From NCBI GenBank assembly GCA_907163345.1, contig CAJQUN010000337.1, forward strand, positions 186,001 through 250,000: DNA of 64,000 nucleotides, read 5' to 3'. The notes under the pieces are model-generated. The model ran no database searches. It saw only the letters and a program-made list of their open reading frames with translations, and was not told where the DNA came from. Origin of the DNA: Haberlea rhodopensis (Eukaryota > Streptophyta > Magnoliopsida > Lamiales > Gesneriaceae). Both the position numbers and the translations under genes were made by a program. This document shows positions 1-10,400 of this stretch, one piece after another; position 1 is the stretch's first letter; each line of letters opens with the position of its first letter.

Positions 1-2241
1 CTGAAGCACTGTCCTCAAGTGTTTCACATGCTCCTCCTCGCTCCGGGAGTAGATAAGAATGTCGTCTATGAACACGATGACGAACTGATCAAGATACTGC
101 TGAAACACTCTGTTCATCAGACTCATGAAGACTGCTGGAGCATTCGTCACACCGAACGGCATCACTAAGAACTCATAATGCCCGTATCGTGTCCGGAATG
201 CTGTCTTCTGCACATCATCCTCTCTGACCCGAATCTGATGATACCCGGACCTCAAATCAATCTTGCTATACACCCTGGTACCTTGCAACTGATCAAACAA
301 GTCGTCAATCCTTGGGAGAGGATACTTGTTCTTCACTGTAGCCTTATTCAGCTGCCGGTAATCGATGCACAGCCGCATCGAACCGTCCTTCTTCTTCACA
401 AAGAGAACTGGTGCGCCCCATGGCGACACGCTCGGGCGTATATACCCCTTGTCCAGGAGATCCTACAACTGTTCTTTCAACTCTCTCAACTCAGCCGGTG
501 CCATCCTATAAGGCGCACGAGAGATAGCGGATGTCCCTGGCAACAGCTCGATCCCAAACTCAACTTCCCTAGCCGGTGGGAATCCTGGGATCTCTTCTGG
601 GAATACATCAGCAAACTCTGCCACTACTGGCACATCCTCAACTCTCAGTTCTTTACTCTTCCCAGACGTGTCCACGGCATAAATAAGATAGCCCGTGTGT
701 CCACGTTCCAACAACTGAGTCATCTTGATCGCTGAAATTAACGGAATCTTCGCACGAGAACCGTTGCCGTAGAAAGTCCACTGACTGCCCAACTCAGGTC
801 TGAACTTCACTGTCCTCTGTCGGCAATCTACCACTGCCTGATATCTGTTCAGAACATCTATACCCAAGATGCAGTCGAAGTCTGACATACCCAGCACAAT
901 CAAGTCTGATCTCAATTCGTTGCCCTCAAAATAAATGAGGCAGTCTGCCATAAACTGGTCAGCAACAACATTTCTTCCAGTGGGTGTCGAGACAAGGAGA
1001 GGCGTGGGTAAAGAAGACGTGCGCATATGGTGTCTTTCCACAAAACCCACCGATACAAAAGAATGGGAGGCACCTGTATCGATCAAAATAAAAGCAGGGT
1101 ACGTAAATAAATGACACGTACCGGCAATCACCTCCTCTGGGGCTGCCTGGGCCTACTCCCTGGTCAGTGCATACACCTGCCCCTGGGGTGGTCCTACTGT
1201 CTGACCTCCCGATGGTCGAGGCCCAAACTGCTGCCTCTGCTGCACTGTCCTATCATCAAATCTCGGCCTGTTGCCCTGATACTCTGACTGTCCTCCCCGA
1301 GTGGGGCAATACCGAGCGATGTGGCCCATCTTGCCACAGATATAACATGAAGGACACTTGTTTGAAGTTTGTGGCCCTCCACAATTGTTGCACCTCGGCT
1401 CTCCCGGCCTATCCCCTTGTGAAGATCCTCTATTGGCCGTCCAATTGCCCTTCTTGCCATCCTGCTTCTGACCAAAGTGTTTCTTTCTTCCATACCGTGA
1501 AGATGAAGAGGCACCACGGGGTTTAAATGGCTCACCCCGAGGCCTCAAACTATCATTGGTCTGCCTCTGTTGCGGTACTGGTGGTGGCATAGCGTAAGCT
1601 CCCACTCCTAGCTCGGCAAGCTCCGCTCTTGTGAGAGCGTCATCAAAAGAAGTTGGGTTATTAGTGATAACCCGGTCATAGAGCTCCGGTCGCAACCCTT
1701 TCATAAAGTTCCTCATCTTAGCGTGTCCACTGGTGGCAATGTGGGGAACGTATCTCAACAACGAAGAGTACCGTGTGGCATAGTCTGCCACTGTCATGTT
1801 CCCCTGCCTCAGACTTGTAAATTCATCCTCCTTTGTCTGTCTTGCTGCCGCGGAGAAGTATCGATTCAGAAACCTAGTCCTGAAGAGTGTCCAATCAATC
1901 ACAGCACCCTGTGCTCTCATCTCCATTACTGTGCTCCTCCACCACATCAGAGGTTTCTTGGCTAACTGAAACTCCGCCAGCCTCATCCAAGCAGTAACAG
2001 CACAAGGAGCCGATACAAAGATCTGCTCAAGTCTTTCCAGCCACTCTTCCGCTTCTTCTCCGGACTCTGTCCCCTCAAACCGGCGCGGATGATAAGACAG
2101 AAACTGCGTCAAGCTAATCTCACCCGGTAGCAATAACTGAACTACTGGTTCCATCCCTACAGCCGGTGGAGGTAGAGGATTAGCCTGTCCAATACTCGCA
2201 TTCACACTCCCAACATCTCCGACTTCCTCATTAGCAGCCAT
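1..2241 (-). pseudogene. G1 gag-protease-RT, broken by two nonsense codons
   Basis: This is retrotransposon polyprotein, starting at the ATG at 2241 (Met-Ala-Ala-Asn). An in-frame TTG four codons upstream is not needed. A retrotransposon gag domain is followed by a Cys/His knuckle (CYICGKMGHIARYC), an aspartic protease with IDTGASHSF, and reverse transcriptase with FIDD near 50-70. A TAG at 1153-1155 separates gag from protease and a second TAG at 463-465 separates protease from RT. Both stand where the related elements read CAG, so each is a single C-to-T change. RT is cut by the window edge. The protein would package RNA, self-process and copy RNA to DNA in virus-like particles, but this copy cannot make the full polyprotein. 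Confidence 0.92.
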
Positions 2242-2434
2242 GCTGTAACACAAATGTTAACAACAATCCAAAGCAATATATATCATGTCGTTAGATAACA
2301 GGAGTGATATAAGCATGTTAGTATAACAGGATATACATCAATATGCACCACATGCATAAACATGCTCCAAATGTAAGCACCTAGCCAAACATGCTAAGGC
2401 TACCCTTCACTCGTTCCCGGGTTCGCTAACCACT

Positions 2435-2446
2435 GCTCTGATACCA
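2435..2446 (-). other. G1 primer-binding site (initiator Met tRNA)
   Basis: The minus strand reads TGGTATCAGAGC, the usual complement of the plant initiator-Met tRNA 3' end. It lies four bases inside the 5' LTR boundary at 2451. Confidence 0.93.
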
Positions 2447-3009
2447 CTAATGTAAGGACCCTAATCCTTAAGTGCGGAAACAAGGCATAATAGAGCTAAT
2501 ATAATGATCAGAGTGAGAAAAGAACATGTTGAGTCTATGAGCTTTAAGCATTACATGCCATAATAATAAGGACTTCCAAAAAGAATGGATTAATTACATT
2601 CCTCATCAATGAATGCTATCAACTAGTTTTACACTACTCCTAGAGTAGACACTAGACAAAATAATCCTGTCCTTTAATCCTCAAAAGAATGCTTCACAAG
2701 CTCACCACCTCAACCCGTTCAAAGCTCGCTATCATGCCAAAAAGGTACCTACAAGGACAACCCCAAAACATGAGCAATAATAATCATTCATATTCAACAC
2801 AATATGAAGATAAAGCGTAAATGCATAATCAATATAAAACACTTCCTGTTTTCCCATGCATTTCAAACGCTTCCCGTTTGGTTGTCCCTGTACCATAACT
2901 CATGAGTATAATCAACAGATTATTTTTAATGGCCAAAACATGTCATGACATCATATACCATCTCAACAGTACCAAATATTGGTCACCATTCCCTAGTCTG
3001 TCCATCACA

Positions 3010-3215
3010 GTGTATTTTAATGCCCCTCGCTTATTTTCATATGGGCGGCATAGGATAACCTCGCTACAATGGACATGCGGCGCTCCCACCCCTCGCTTCA
3101 CAGAAAGCGGCAAATACCCTTTCCTCGCCCCATATGACAACCACGCTCAAATGTGACATGCGGCGCTCCCACCCCTCGCTTCACATTTAGCGGAACCAAT
3201 ACAAAAAGCGGCAAG
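3010..3215 (-). repeat. CGCT/AGCG hairpin repeats in G1 LTR
   Basis: Short repeats in which CGCT and AGCG enclose an eight-base loop, for example CGCT-TCACAGAA-AGCG and CGCT-TCACATTT-AGCG. They are interleaved with copies of GCTCCCACCCCTCGCTTCAC. Equivalent repeats sit at the same relative place in the G6 LTR and inside L1. Confidence 0.7.
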
Positions 3216-3449
3216 CATTAAAATCATCAAAGGATGACCACGACTCATGGGATGTGCATCCAATAATCATAATATGCATCTATCATCAATATGCATCAAT
3301 TACCATGTATATGCATCCACAATGCAATACCACATATGGCATAAATCAACATGTAGATGCATCCACAATGCAATACCACATATATACCCGCATCCACAAT
3401 GCATAATCAATGAGTATATAAAATACATGTTACCGTTGGGTGCCCGTAC

Positions 3450-3472
3450 GTCCACTACGTACCTTTCCAAAA
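3450..3472 (-). promoter_or_regulatory. Conserved GTACGT/ACGTAC hairpin with splice-donor-like start (G1)
   Basis: The sense strand reads AAAG|GTACGT-AGTGG-ACGTAC. The two six-base arms are perfectly complementary and the left arm doubles as a 5' splice-site consensus. The same element occurs in every LTR here that is complete enough to check. Donor function is inferred. Confidence 0.6.
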
Positions 3473-3619
3473 TGTAGGGTATGGTAGGACTTCAATGCCT
3501 TGGCTGTGTTGCCACCTGGGATGGTTCTACACATTCACACAAACCAATATTAGAACCCAATAATAGTCCAATACCAAAAATCCTACAAAAATAACCAAAA
3601 AAACCATATTTTGGCTTTC

Positions 3620-3827
3620 GCGATCGATCGCCCCTCACGGCGATCGATCGCCAATCCCAACTGTCCGAGAATTAAAAATTGCACCCTTCGGCGATCGATC
3701 GCCACCCCTGGCGCGATCGATCGCCAGACCCGCCGATCGATCGCCCAAGAGTGGCGATCGATCGCCAAGCGCTGGCAAAACTCACTGCCTGGGCGCGATC
3801 GATCGCCTGGAATGGGCGATCGATCGC
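3620..3827. repeat. Eight-site GCGATCGATCGC array, G1 LTR
   Basis: Sites start at 3620, 3640, 3691, 3713, 3733, 3754, 3795 and 3816. Seven are perfect and one is CCGATCGATCGC. Start-to-start distances are 20, 51, 22, 20, 21, 41 and 21 bp, all close to whole helical turns. Spacer sequence is unrelated between sites. Confidence 0.95.
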
Positions 3828-4580
3828 CAACCCCTGTAACCCGAAAATCCCCCATTTTTGTACCTCAAAACCATTCCAACCCATTCCAACACTTAACCAA
3901 CCAATCAACAACATAAATAACAACATAAACTTCCAAAATACACCTTAAAACAACCATAAATCCAACCATTAACCAAACCCACAACAACCCAACAAAACCC
4001 ATTTTAAAACCATTCAAAATCAAACCAAACTCAAACAAAACCTTACAAAATTAAAGCATGAGGTACCCATACCTCTTGGGGATCTCAAATCACCCAATAT
4101 GCTCCACAAATCAAGATTTTTGAAAGGTTTCTCCTCAACCCTAGGCTTGAGCTCGAAAATGGAAGAAGGGAAAGGGTTTGTGGGTTTTGATTTGGTAAAG
4201 TGAAAGTGATTTGGTAAAGTGGGGTTGGGGATAAAAGGGGATTGGGTTAATTTAATTAAAAGCATACCAAAATAATTCCATGGTGTATAAAACACCCCAA
4301 TATGATATTTTTCAAAGCATTTACTCATAATGCACCAAATATCAATTAAATACATGATTTCTAATCAATTGCTACCAATGGCAAATAAATCATGCTTCCA
4401 ATAATATTTACCCGATATGCACCACATGCACCCTGAAATGCAACCCCAGGTCATCCTATCCACATGACCATGCATTTCCATAAGGTAAATAAATTCCAAC
4501 ACATAATTAATTACTACCATAATTAATCATATAAACACAATTAAAGCCCAATAGCAATTAACCATTTCGGGGATGTCACA

Positions 4581-5426
4581 ATAAGCCACCACATGCTTAT
4601 CTTGCATCAACACACAACCCAGACCTTGCAATGATGCATCCGTGTACAAAGCAAACTTCTTATCCTCAGAAGGGATTACCAATACTGGCGCTGTCGTCAA
4701 GCGACGCTTCAACTCTTGGAAGCTCTCTTCACAAGCTCCGGACCAATAGAACGGAACTCCTTTCTGAGTCAGCTGGGTCAACGGCTTAGCGATCTTAGAA
4801 AATCCCTCGACAAAACGTCGGTAGTAGCCCGCTAAACCAAGGAAACTCCGTATCTCAGGCACAGAAGTGGGTGCAGCCCACTCCATAACAGCTTCAATCT
4901 TACGGGGATCCACAGATATCCCACGGCTGGATATTACATGACCCAAGAACACCACACTGTCCAACCAAAACTCGCACTTGCTAAGCTTTGCATATAACTG
5001 ATGATCCCTAAGGATCTGGAGTACTGTCCTCAAGTGCCCAACATGTTCTTCTTCAGTCCGGGAGTAGATAAGTATGTCATCGATGAAGACTATGACGAAC
5101 TGGTCCAAATATGGCTGGAATACCCTGTTCATTAAACTCATGAAAACAGCTGGGGCATTCGTCACCCCAAAGGGCATGACTAAGAATTCATAGTGCCCAT
5201 ATCTGGTCCTGAAAGCTGTCTTCTGTACATCATCCTCTCTAACTCGGATCTGGTGGTACCCCGACCTCAAATCAATCTTACTGTACAACCTCGTACCCTG
5301 CAACTGGTCAAACAAATCATCGATCCTCAGGAGGGGGTACTTGTTATTCACGGTGGCATTGTTCAGTTGTCTGTAATCGATGCACAGACGCATCGAGCCA
5401 TCTTTCTTCTTAACAAATAAAGCTGG
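4581..5426 (-). pseudogene. G3 pol middle segment: RT and start of RNase H
   Basis: The minus strand encodes RT from FVKKKDGSMRLCIDYRQL through FVIVFIDDILIYS into the RNase H domain (LYTDASLQGLGCVLMQD). It is truncated at KHVVAY by the G1 LTR on the left and by G2 on the right. The frame is open throughout. The GCTGG duplication around G2 shows that this continues the gag-protease segment at 14149-15983. The rest of pol and the 3' LTR lie beyond G1, off the window. Confidence 0.93.
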
Positions 5427-5850
5427 TGTAGGGTCTTCCTACCTTAACTTCATATAGTACACATAAATGGGATAGGACATGCATTTATAACCTCTTAAGG
5501 GTTCCGGTTGTAGTTTGAGCTAGGGAGATTACAGGCCAAAAATAAAGTTTTCAAAGCTATTTAATTACATTCCCAACAAAGAATGTTAAAGCTATAGATT
5601 TACACTACTCCTAGAGTAGAGACTATCAAAAATCCTGCATCCTATGTTCATCATGCTCCCTTTAGCTCACTTCCTCAACCCGACCCTAGGCCCTTGGTCC
5701 AAAAGTGTACCTACAGGGATAACACATCATGAGCATTCATAAATTTACTTAACATTATATAAAGCATACATATGCATAACATCTTAGTTAAGTAAAAGTC
5801 GTTGGTCGTCCTCCGACCTCCTTAGTTATCCCTGACTCTTATTCATATAT

Positions 5851-6165
5851 TGGGGCGTCTTACCCCATTGTATGGCATCTTACCATATCATAATCATTGC
5901 GTGGCATCTTACCACGTGGGCATCGTACCCAATCATATGGCGTCTTACCATATTATAAACATTGCTTGGCATCTTACCATGTGGGCATCTTACCCAATCA
6001 TATGGCGTCTTACCATATCATAAACATTGCGTGGCATCTTACCACGAATAACCTCGCATGGCCTCTTACCATGTGGGGCATCTTACCCCGTGGCATCTTA
6101 CCACAAATAACATCGCATGGCCTCTTACCATGTGGGGCGTCTTACCCCGTGGCATCTTACCACAT
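5851..6165 (-). repeat. Array of about 15 constant-loop hairpins, G2 3' LTR
   Basis: On the plus strand each unit is a short inverted repeat around a loop CATCTTA, CGTCTTA or CCTCTTA. Stems differ but stay complementary: TGGGG/CCCCA, TATGG/CCATA, CGTGG/CCACG, ATATGG/CCATAT, CATGG/CCATG, TGGG/CCCA. In sense orientation the loop reads TAAGATG. An identical copy lies at 12601-12915 in the 5' LTR. Confidence 0.85.
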
Positions 6166-6507
6166 ATAACATCGCATAAGCATCATCATCATAACATCAT
6201 CATAAGCATCATCGTTATAAATATCATCATAGATATCATCATCATAACATCATCTTAAACGTCATCATCGTAAACATCATCTTAAATATCATCATAATAT
6301 GTAAGGGCATGGTTTACCGTCCGATGCTCGTACGTCTCTTACGTACCTTAATTCCCAAAAGTGGAGAATTTGGAGAGCTTTATCTCCTGGATGTTGTGGG
6401 CACCTGGGATGGTTCTACACAACCATACAAATTGATATTAGAAGCTAAACATAGTCCAATATCCAAAAATCCCACAAAAAAATCAAAAATCCACTTTTCT
6501 TCAGCTC

Positions 6508-6715
6508 GCGATCGATCGCCACCCAGGCGCGATCGATCGCGAGATCGCACTGGACGAGGGGCCAAAATCTTCTTCTTGGCGATCGATCGCCACCTTTGGC
6601 GCGATCGATCGCCAGGCCCGCCGATCGATCGCCCAAAAGTGGCGATCGATCGCCAAATGCTTCTGGCTGGTACTGGACGCTCGCGATCGATCGCCAAGAA
6701 CGGGCGATCGATCGC
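6508..6715. repeat. Eight-site GCGATCGATCGC array, G2 3' LTR
   Basis: Sites start at 6508, 6529, 6579, 6601, 6621, 6642, 6683 and 6704, with spacings 21, 50, 22, 20, 21, 41 and 21. The layout matches G1 although the G1 and G2 LTRs differ widely outside the sites. One site is CCGATCGATCGC. Confidence 0.95.
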
Positions 6716-7398
6716 CGAGTGCTGTACATCGAATTTTCGCCATTAATGCTCATTTTTCAAGCTCCTTCACATACCACCCCAAAACCAAACTTCCATAAAA
6801 CATCAATAACATCATAACCCACCAAAACCAACATAAAACACTTCAAAAATCATACCCCAACCATACACAACACATACCCAAACAAACCCACATAAATCAT
6901 CAAAAACTTAACCCATTTCAACACCAAACATCATAAAACTTATAGGAATGGTTCCATACCTCTTGTAGGCTCCAAATCCTAGCAAAGATCACACAACCAA
7001 AGTTTTTGTGGGACTTTCCTTCTTCCTTTTTGGTGGATTTCGAAAATGGGGTAGGGTTTGGGGTTGGGAAGTGATTTGGGGATTTTTTTAAAAGGTGAGA
7101 GTAAAGTGGGGGGGTTTAAAGTGATGGGTATGGGATTAAAAAGGGGTTGTAATGACTTAATAAAAAGTATACCCCAAACTTAACATGATGTATAAAATAC
7201 CCAACTTGGTATTTTAAAAGCACTTTACAACAATGCTCTATACTTCATTTAAAATCATATCTTCCTCATAATTGATAATTTAACACAATTAATCATGTTA
7301 ACATCTTAATACCCAACACATAAATCTATCAATACATGATACATCATATAAACATAATTAATGTCCAAGTTACCATTAATTAATTTCGGGGCATCACA

Positions 7399-7416
7399 TT
7401 ACTCCCCTACTTACAA
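7399..7416 (-). other. G2 polypurine tract
   Basis: The minus strand reads AAGTAGGGGAGTAA immediately before the 3' LTR. It is preceded by CGAGGACGAAATC, a sequence also found before the polypurine tract of the non-coding L elements. This is the plus-strand primer for reverse transcription. Confidence 0.85.
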
Positions 7417-7456
7417 GATTTCGTCCTCGAAATCGCATGCACTTACCCAAAAGAAA

Positions 7457-10400
7457 CTAAACATAAATCATACCAGAAAATAGTTCGGGGTAATGCTGCA
7501 TCATATGCCGCTCCGTCTCCCACGTAGCCTCCTCGACACCCCGACGATCCCACTGAACTTTGACCATTGGTATAACTTTACTTCGTAGTCTGCGATCCTC
7601 ACGATCCAGAATTCTGACCGGTCGTTCAACGTAGGATACATCTGAGTCTAACTGCACTTCAGTAGGCTGTAATACATGAGACGGATCTGGCTCATACTTT
7701 CTCAACATAGAAACATGGAAGACATCATGAATTCCAGATAAGGACGGCGGTAAAGCCAATCGGTAAGCCAAAGTGCCGATACGCTGTAATACCTCATACG
7801 GTCCAACATACCTCGGGGATAACTTCCCCCGCATACCAAATCGAACAACACCCCTGAAGGGTGAGATTTTCAAGAAGACCTTGTCTCCCACTTGAAATTC
7901 TAGCGGTCGTCGCCGCTTATTGGCATAGGCTGCTTGCCTATCTTGGGCCGCTTTCATCTTTAAGCGTATCATCTTAATCTTTTCCTCCATGTCCTTAATC
8001 ATATCCGGTCCTCCGAGCGCTTTACTCGTCAAGTCCTCCCAATACAGCGGTGATCTACATCGTCGTCCGTACAGAGCTTCAAAAGGGGCCATTTGAATGC
8101 TCGCCTGATAGCTGTTATTGTAGGAGAACTCTACCAGAGGTATAGACTCTTGCCACGGAGTATCAAACTCCAAAACACATGCCCTCAATATATCTTCGAG
8201 CGTTTGTATAGTACGCTCCGTTTGGCCATCAGTCTGAGGGTGATAAGCTGTACTTAGTCTCACCTCGGTGCCCAAAGCTGTCTGGAGACCCTCCCAGAAA
8301 TGAGAAGTAAACCTTGGGTCTCTGTCAGACACGATCGAGACTGGAATCCCATGCAACCTCACTACATCCCGTACATATAATTGGGCCATCTTTAAATACG
8401 TGAAAGTCATACTGTAAGGGATGAAATGAGCTACCTTCGTCAGCCTATCCACGATCACCCAGATCGCATCAAATCCAGAGGCCGACCTTGGCAAGTGGGT
8501 CACGAAGTCCATAGATATATGCTCCCACTTCCACTTAGGTACCTCCAAGCTCTTCAGCTCGCCACCAGGCCTCTGCCTTTCTGCCTTTACTTGTTGGCAG
8601 ATCAAACATCTCTTAACGAAGCTGATCACATCACGCTTCATGCGTCTCCACCAGAATTGACCACTTAGGTCCTTATACATCTTTCTTCCACCGGGGTGGA
8701 TACTGAACCGGCTACTATGAGCCCGTTCTAAAATTCCTTTACGCAATCCTGGCGCATCTGGGACCACCCATCGGTTGCCCAATCTTAAAGAGTCATCTTC
8801 AGCCACACTAAACTTTGTTGGCTGGCCTCGAAGTGCTATTGATGACCATCTCTGCACTTCATCATCCGACCTCTGGGCTTTCCTGATTGCCTCAAATACG
8901 TCTGGCTCGGCTAATAAGGTCGACACTCGCACCGGCGACGTGTCTACATCGAAATCATAGCCCAGATGGCAATAAGAAATCATCAAAGCTGATAAACACA
9001 TAACATCCTCAGCGGTGCTCTTCACCTTCCGACTTAAGGCGTCTGCTATCAAATTTGCCTTACCAGGATGGTACTCAATTTCACAGTCATAATCCTTGAG
9101 TAAATCCATCCACCTCCTTTGCCTCATATTCAACTCTGCCTGAGTGAACAAGAACTTCAGGCTCTTATGGTCCGTAAAAATGGTAAACGTAGTACCATAA
9201 AGGTAATGACGCCAAATCTTCAAGGCGAAAATGATAGCTGCCAGTTCCAGATCATGGACTGGGTACCTGGTCTCATGAGGCTTCAACTGTCTCGAAGCAT
9301 AGGCTACCACTTGTCTGTCTTGCATCAATACGCAGCCCAAACCCTGCAGTGACGCATCCGTGTACAAGGCAAACCTCTTATCCTCAGACGGAATCACCAA
9401 TACAGGCGCTGTCGTCAAACGACGCTTCAATTCTTGGAAGCTTTCCTCACAAGCTTCGGACCAAAAGAATGGGACTCCTTTCTGAGTCAGCTGTGTCAAT
9501 GGCTTAGCGATCTTGGAAAACCCCTCGACAAAACGTCGGTAATAACCTGCTAAGCCCAGAAAACTCCGTATCTCGGGTACAGAAGTGGGTGCTGCCCACT
9601 CCATCACAGCTTCAATCTTCCTCGGATCCACAGATATCCCTTGGCTAGATATGACATGGCCTAGGAACACCACGCTGTCTAACCAGAATTCGCACTTGCT
9701 AAGCTTAGCATACAACTGATGATCCCTAAGGATCTGAAGTACTGTCCTCAAGTGCCGTACATGATCTTCTTCAGTCCTAGAGTAGATGAGTATGTCGTCA
9801 ATGAAAACTATGACGAATTGGTCCAAATATGGCTGGAATACCTTGTTCATCAAACTCATGAAAACAGCCGGGGCATTTGTCACCCCAAAAGGCATGACTA
9901 GGAATTCATAATGCCCATACCTAGTCCTGAAGGCTGTCTTCTGGACATCCTCTCCTCTTACTCGAATCTGATGGTACCCCGACCTCAGATCGATCTTACT
10001 GTAGAGCCTCGTACCCTGCAACTGATCAAACAAATCATCGATCCTCGGGAGTGGGTACTTATTCTTCACCGTAGCTTTGTTCAGTTGTCTGTAATCGATG
10101 CACAAACGCATCGAACCATCTTTCTTCTTCACAAATAAAACTGGTGCTCCCCAGGGCGATACGCTAGGGCGTATATAGCCCTTATCAAGGAGCTCCTGCA
10201 ACTGAATCTTTAGTTCCCTTAGCTCCGCTGGTGCCATCCTATAAGGGGCACGAGAAATGGCAGACGTCCCTGGTAATAACTCAATCCCAAACTCGACCTC
10301 TCTCGTCGGTGGGAATCCGGGAATCTCCTCCGGAAAGACATCAGGGAACTCCGCCACTACGGGCACATCCTCAACTTTCACTTCTCCTTTCTTTTCCGTG

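Larger units (their letters stand above)
1..4580 (-). mobile_element. G1: Ty3/gypsy chromovirus, 5' part only (continues off left edge)
   Basis: Read on the minus strand this is a 5' LTR (4580 down to 2451), a Met-tRNA primer-binding site, gag, protease and the first part of reverse transcriptase, which runs off position 1. It inserted into the RNase H region of G3: pol sequence resumes directly after the LTR at 4581. The right flank ATAAG should be one half of a 5-bp target duplication whose partner lies outside the window. The LTR end (GGGTCCTTACA) and the gag sequence place it in the same subfamily as G6. Confidence 0.93.
2451..4580 (-). repeat. G1 5' LTR (about 2.13 kb)
   Basis: It begins in sense TGTGACATCCCCGAAAT at 4580 and ends GGTCCTTACA at 2451, giving TG...CA ends. 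In sense order it contains an AT-rich U3, the GCGATCGATCGC array (3827-3620), the shared block AGAACCATCCCAGGT near 3515-3530, the splice-donor-like hairpin at 3450-3472, CGCT/AGCG hairpins at 3010-3215, and the hairpin CTACTC-TAG-GAGTAG near 2630-2652. The partner LTR is outside the window. Confidence 0.92.
5427..7398 (-). repeat. G2 3' LTR
   Basis: Sense start is TGTGATGCCCCGAAAT at 7398 and sense end GGAAGACCCTACA at 5427. It contains the palindrome array, the AGAACCATCCCAGGT block near 6405-6420, the donor-like hairpin near 6329-6346, an ATC/ATG-rich stretch and the constant-loop hairpin array. It is almost identical to the 5' LTR at 12176-14148. Confidence 0.97.

Noticed and set aside
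3620..3827. GATC-rich arrays as bacterial Dam or SeqA-type sites or contamination
   Set aside because: They are embedded in plant LTRs flanked by target duplications and recur in eleven LTR copies.
4581..5426. RT segment as part of G1
   Set aside because: It lies outside the G1 5' LTR and its right edge shares the GCTGG duplication with 14149, so it belongs to G3.
6309..6817. Overlapping short frames on both strands rich in DRSP, AIDR and RSIA peptides at each palindrome array (also 13059, 17305, 19348, 37105, 54120, 60350)
   Set aside because: GCGATCGATCGC has few stops in any frame and reads the same on both strands, so open frames arise from the repeat itself. They differ between LTR copies and carry no start context or domain.
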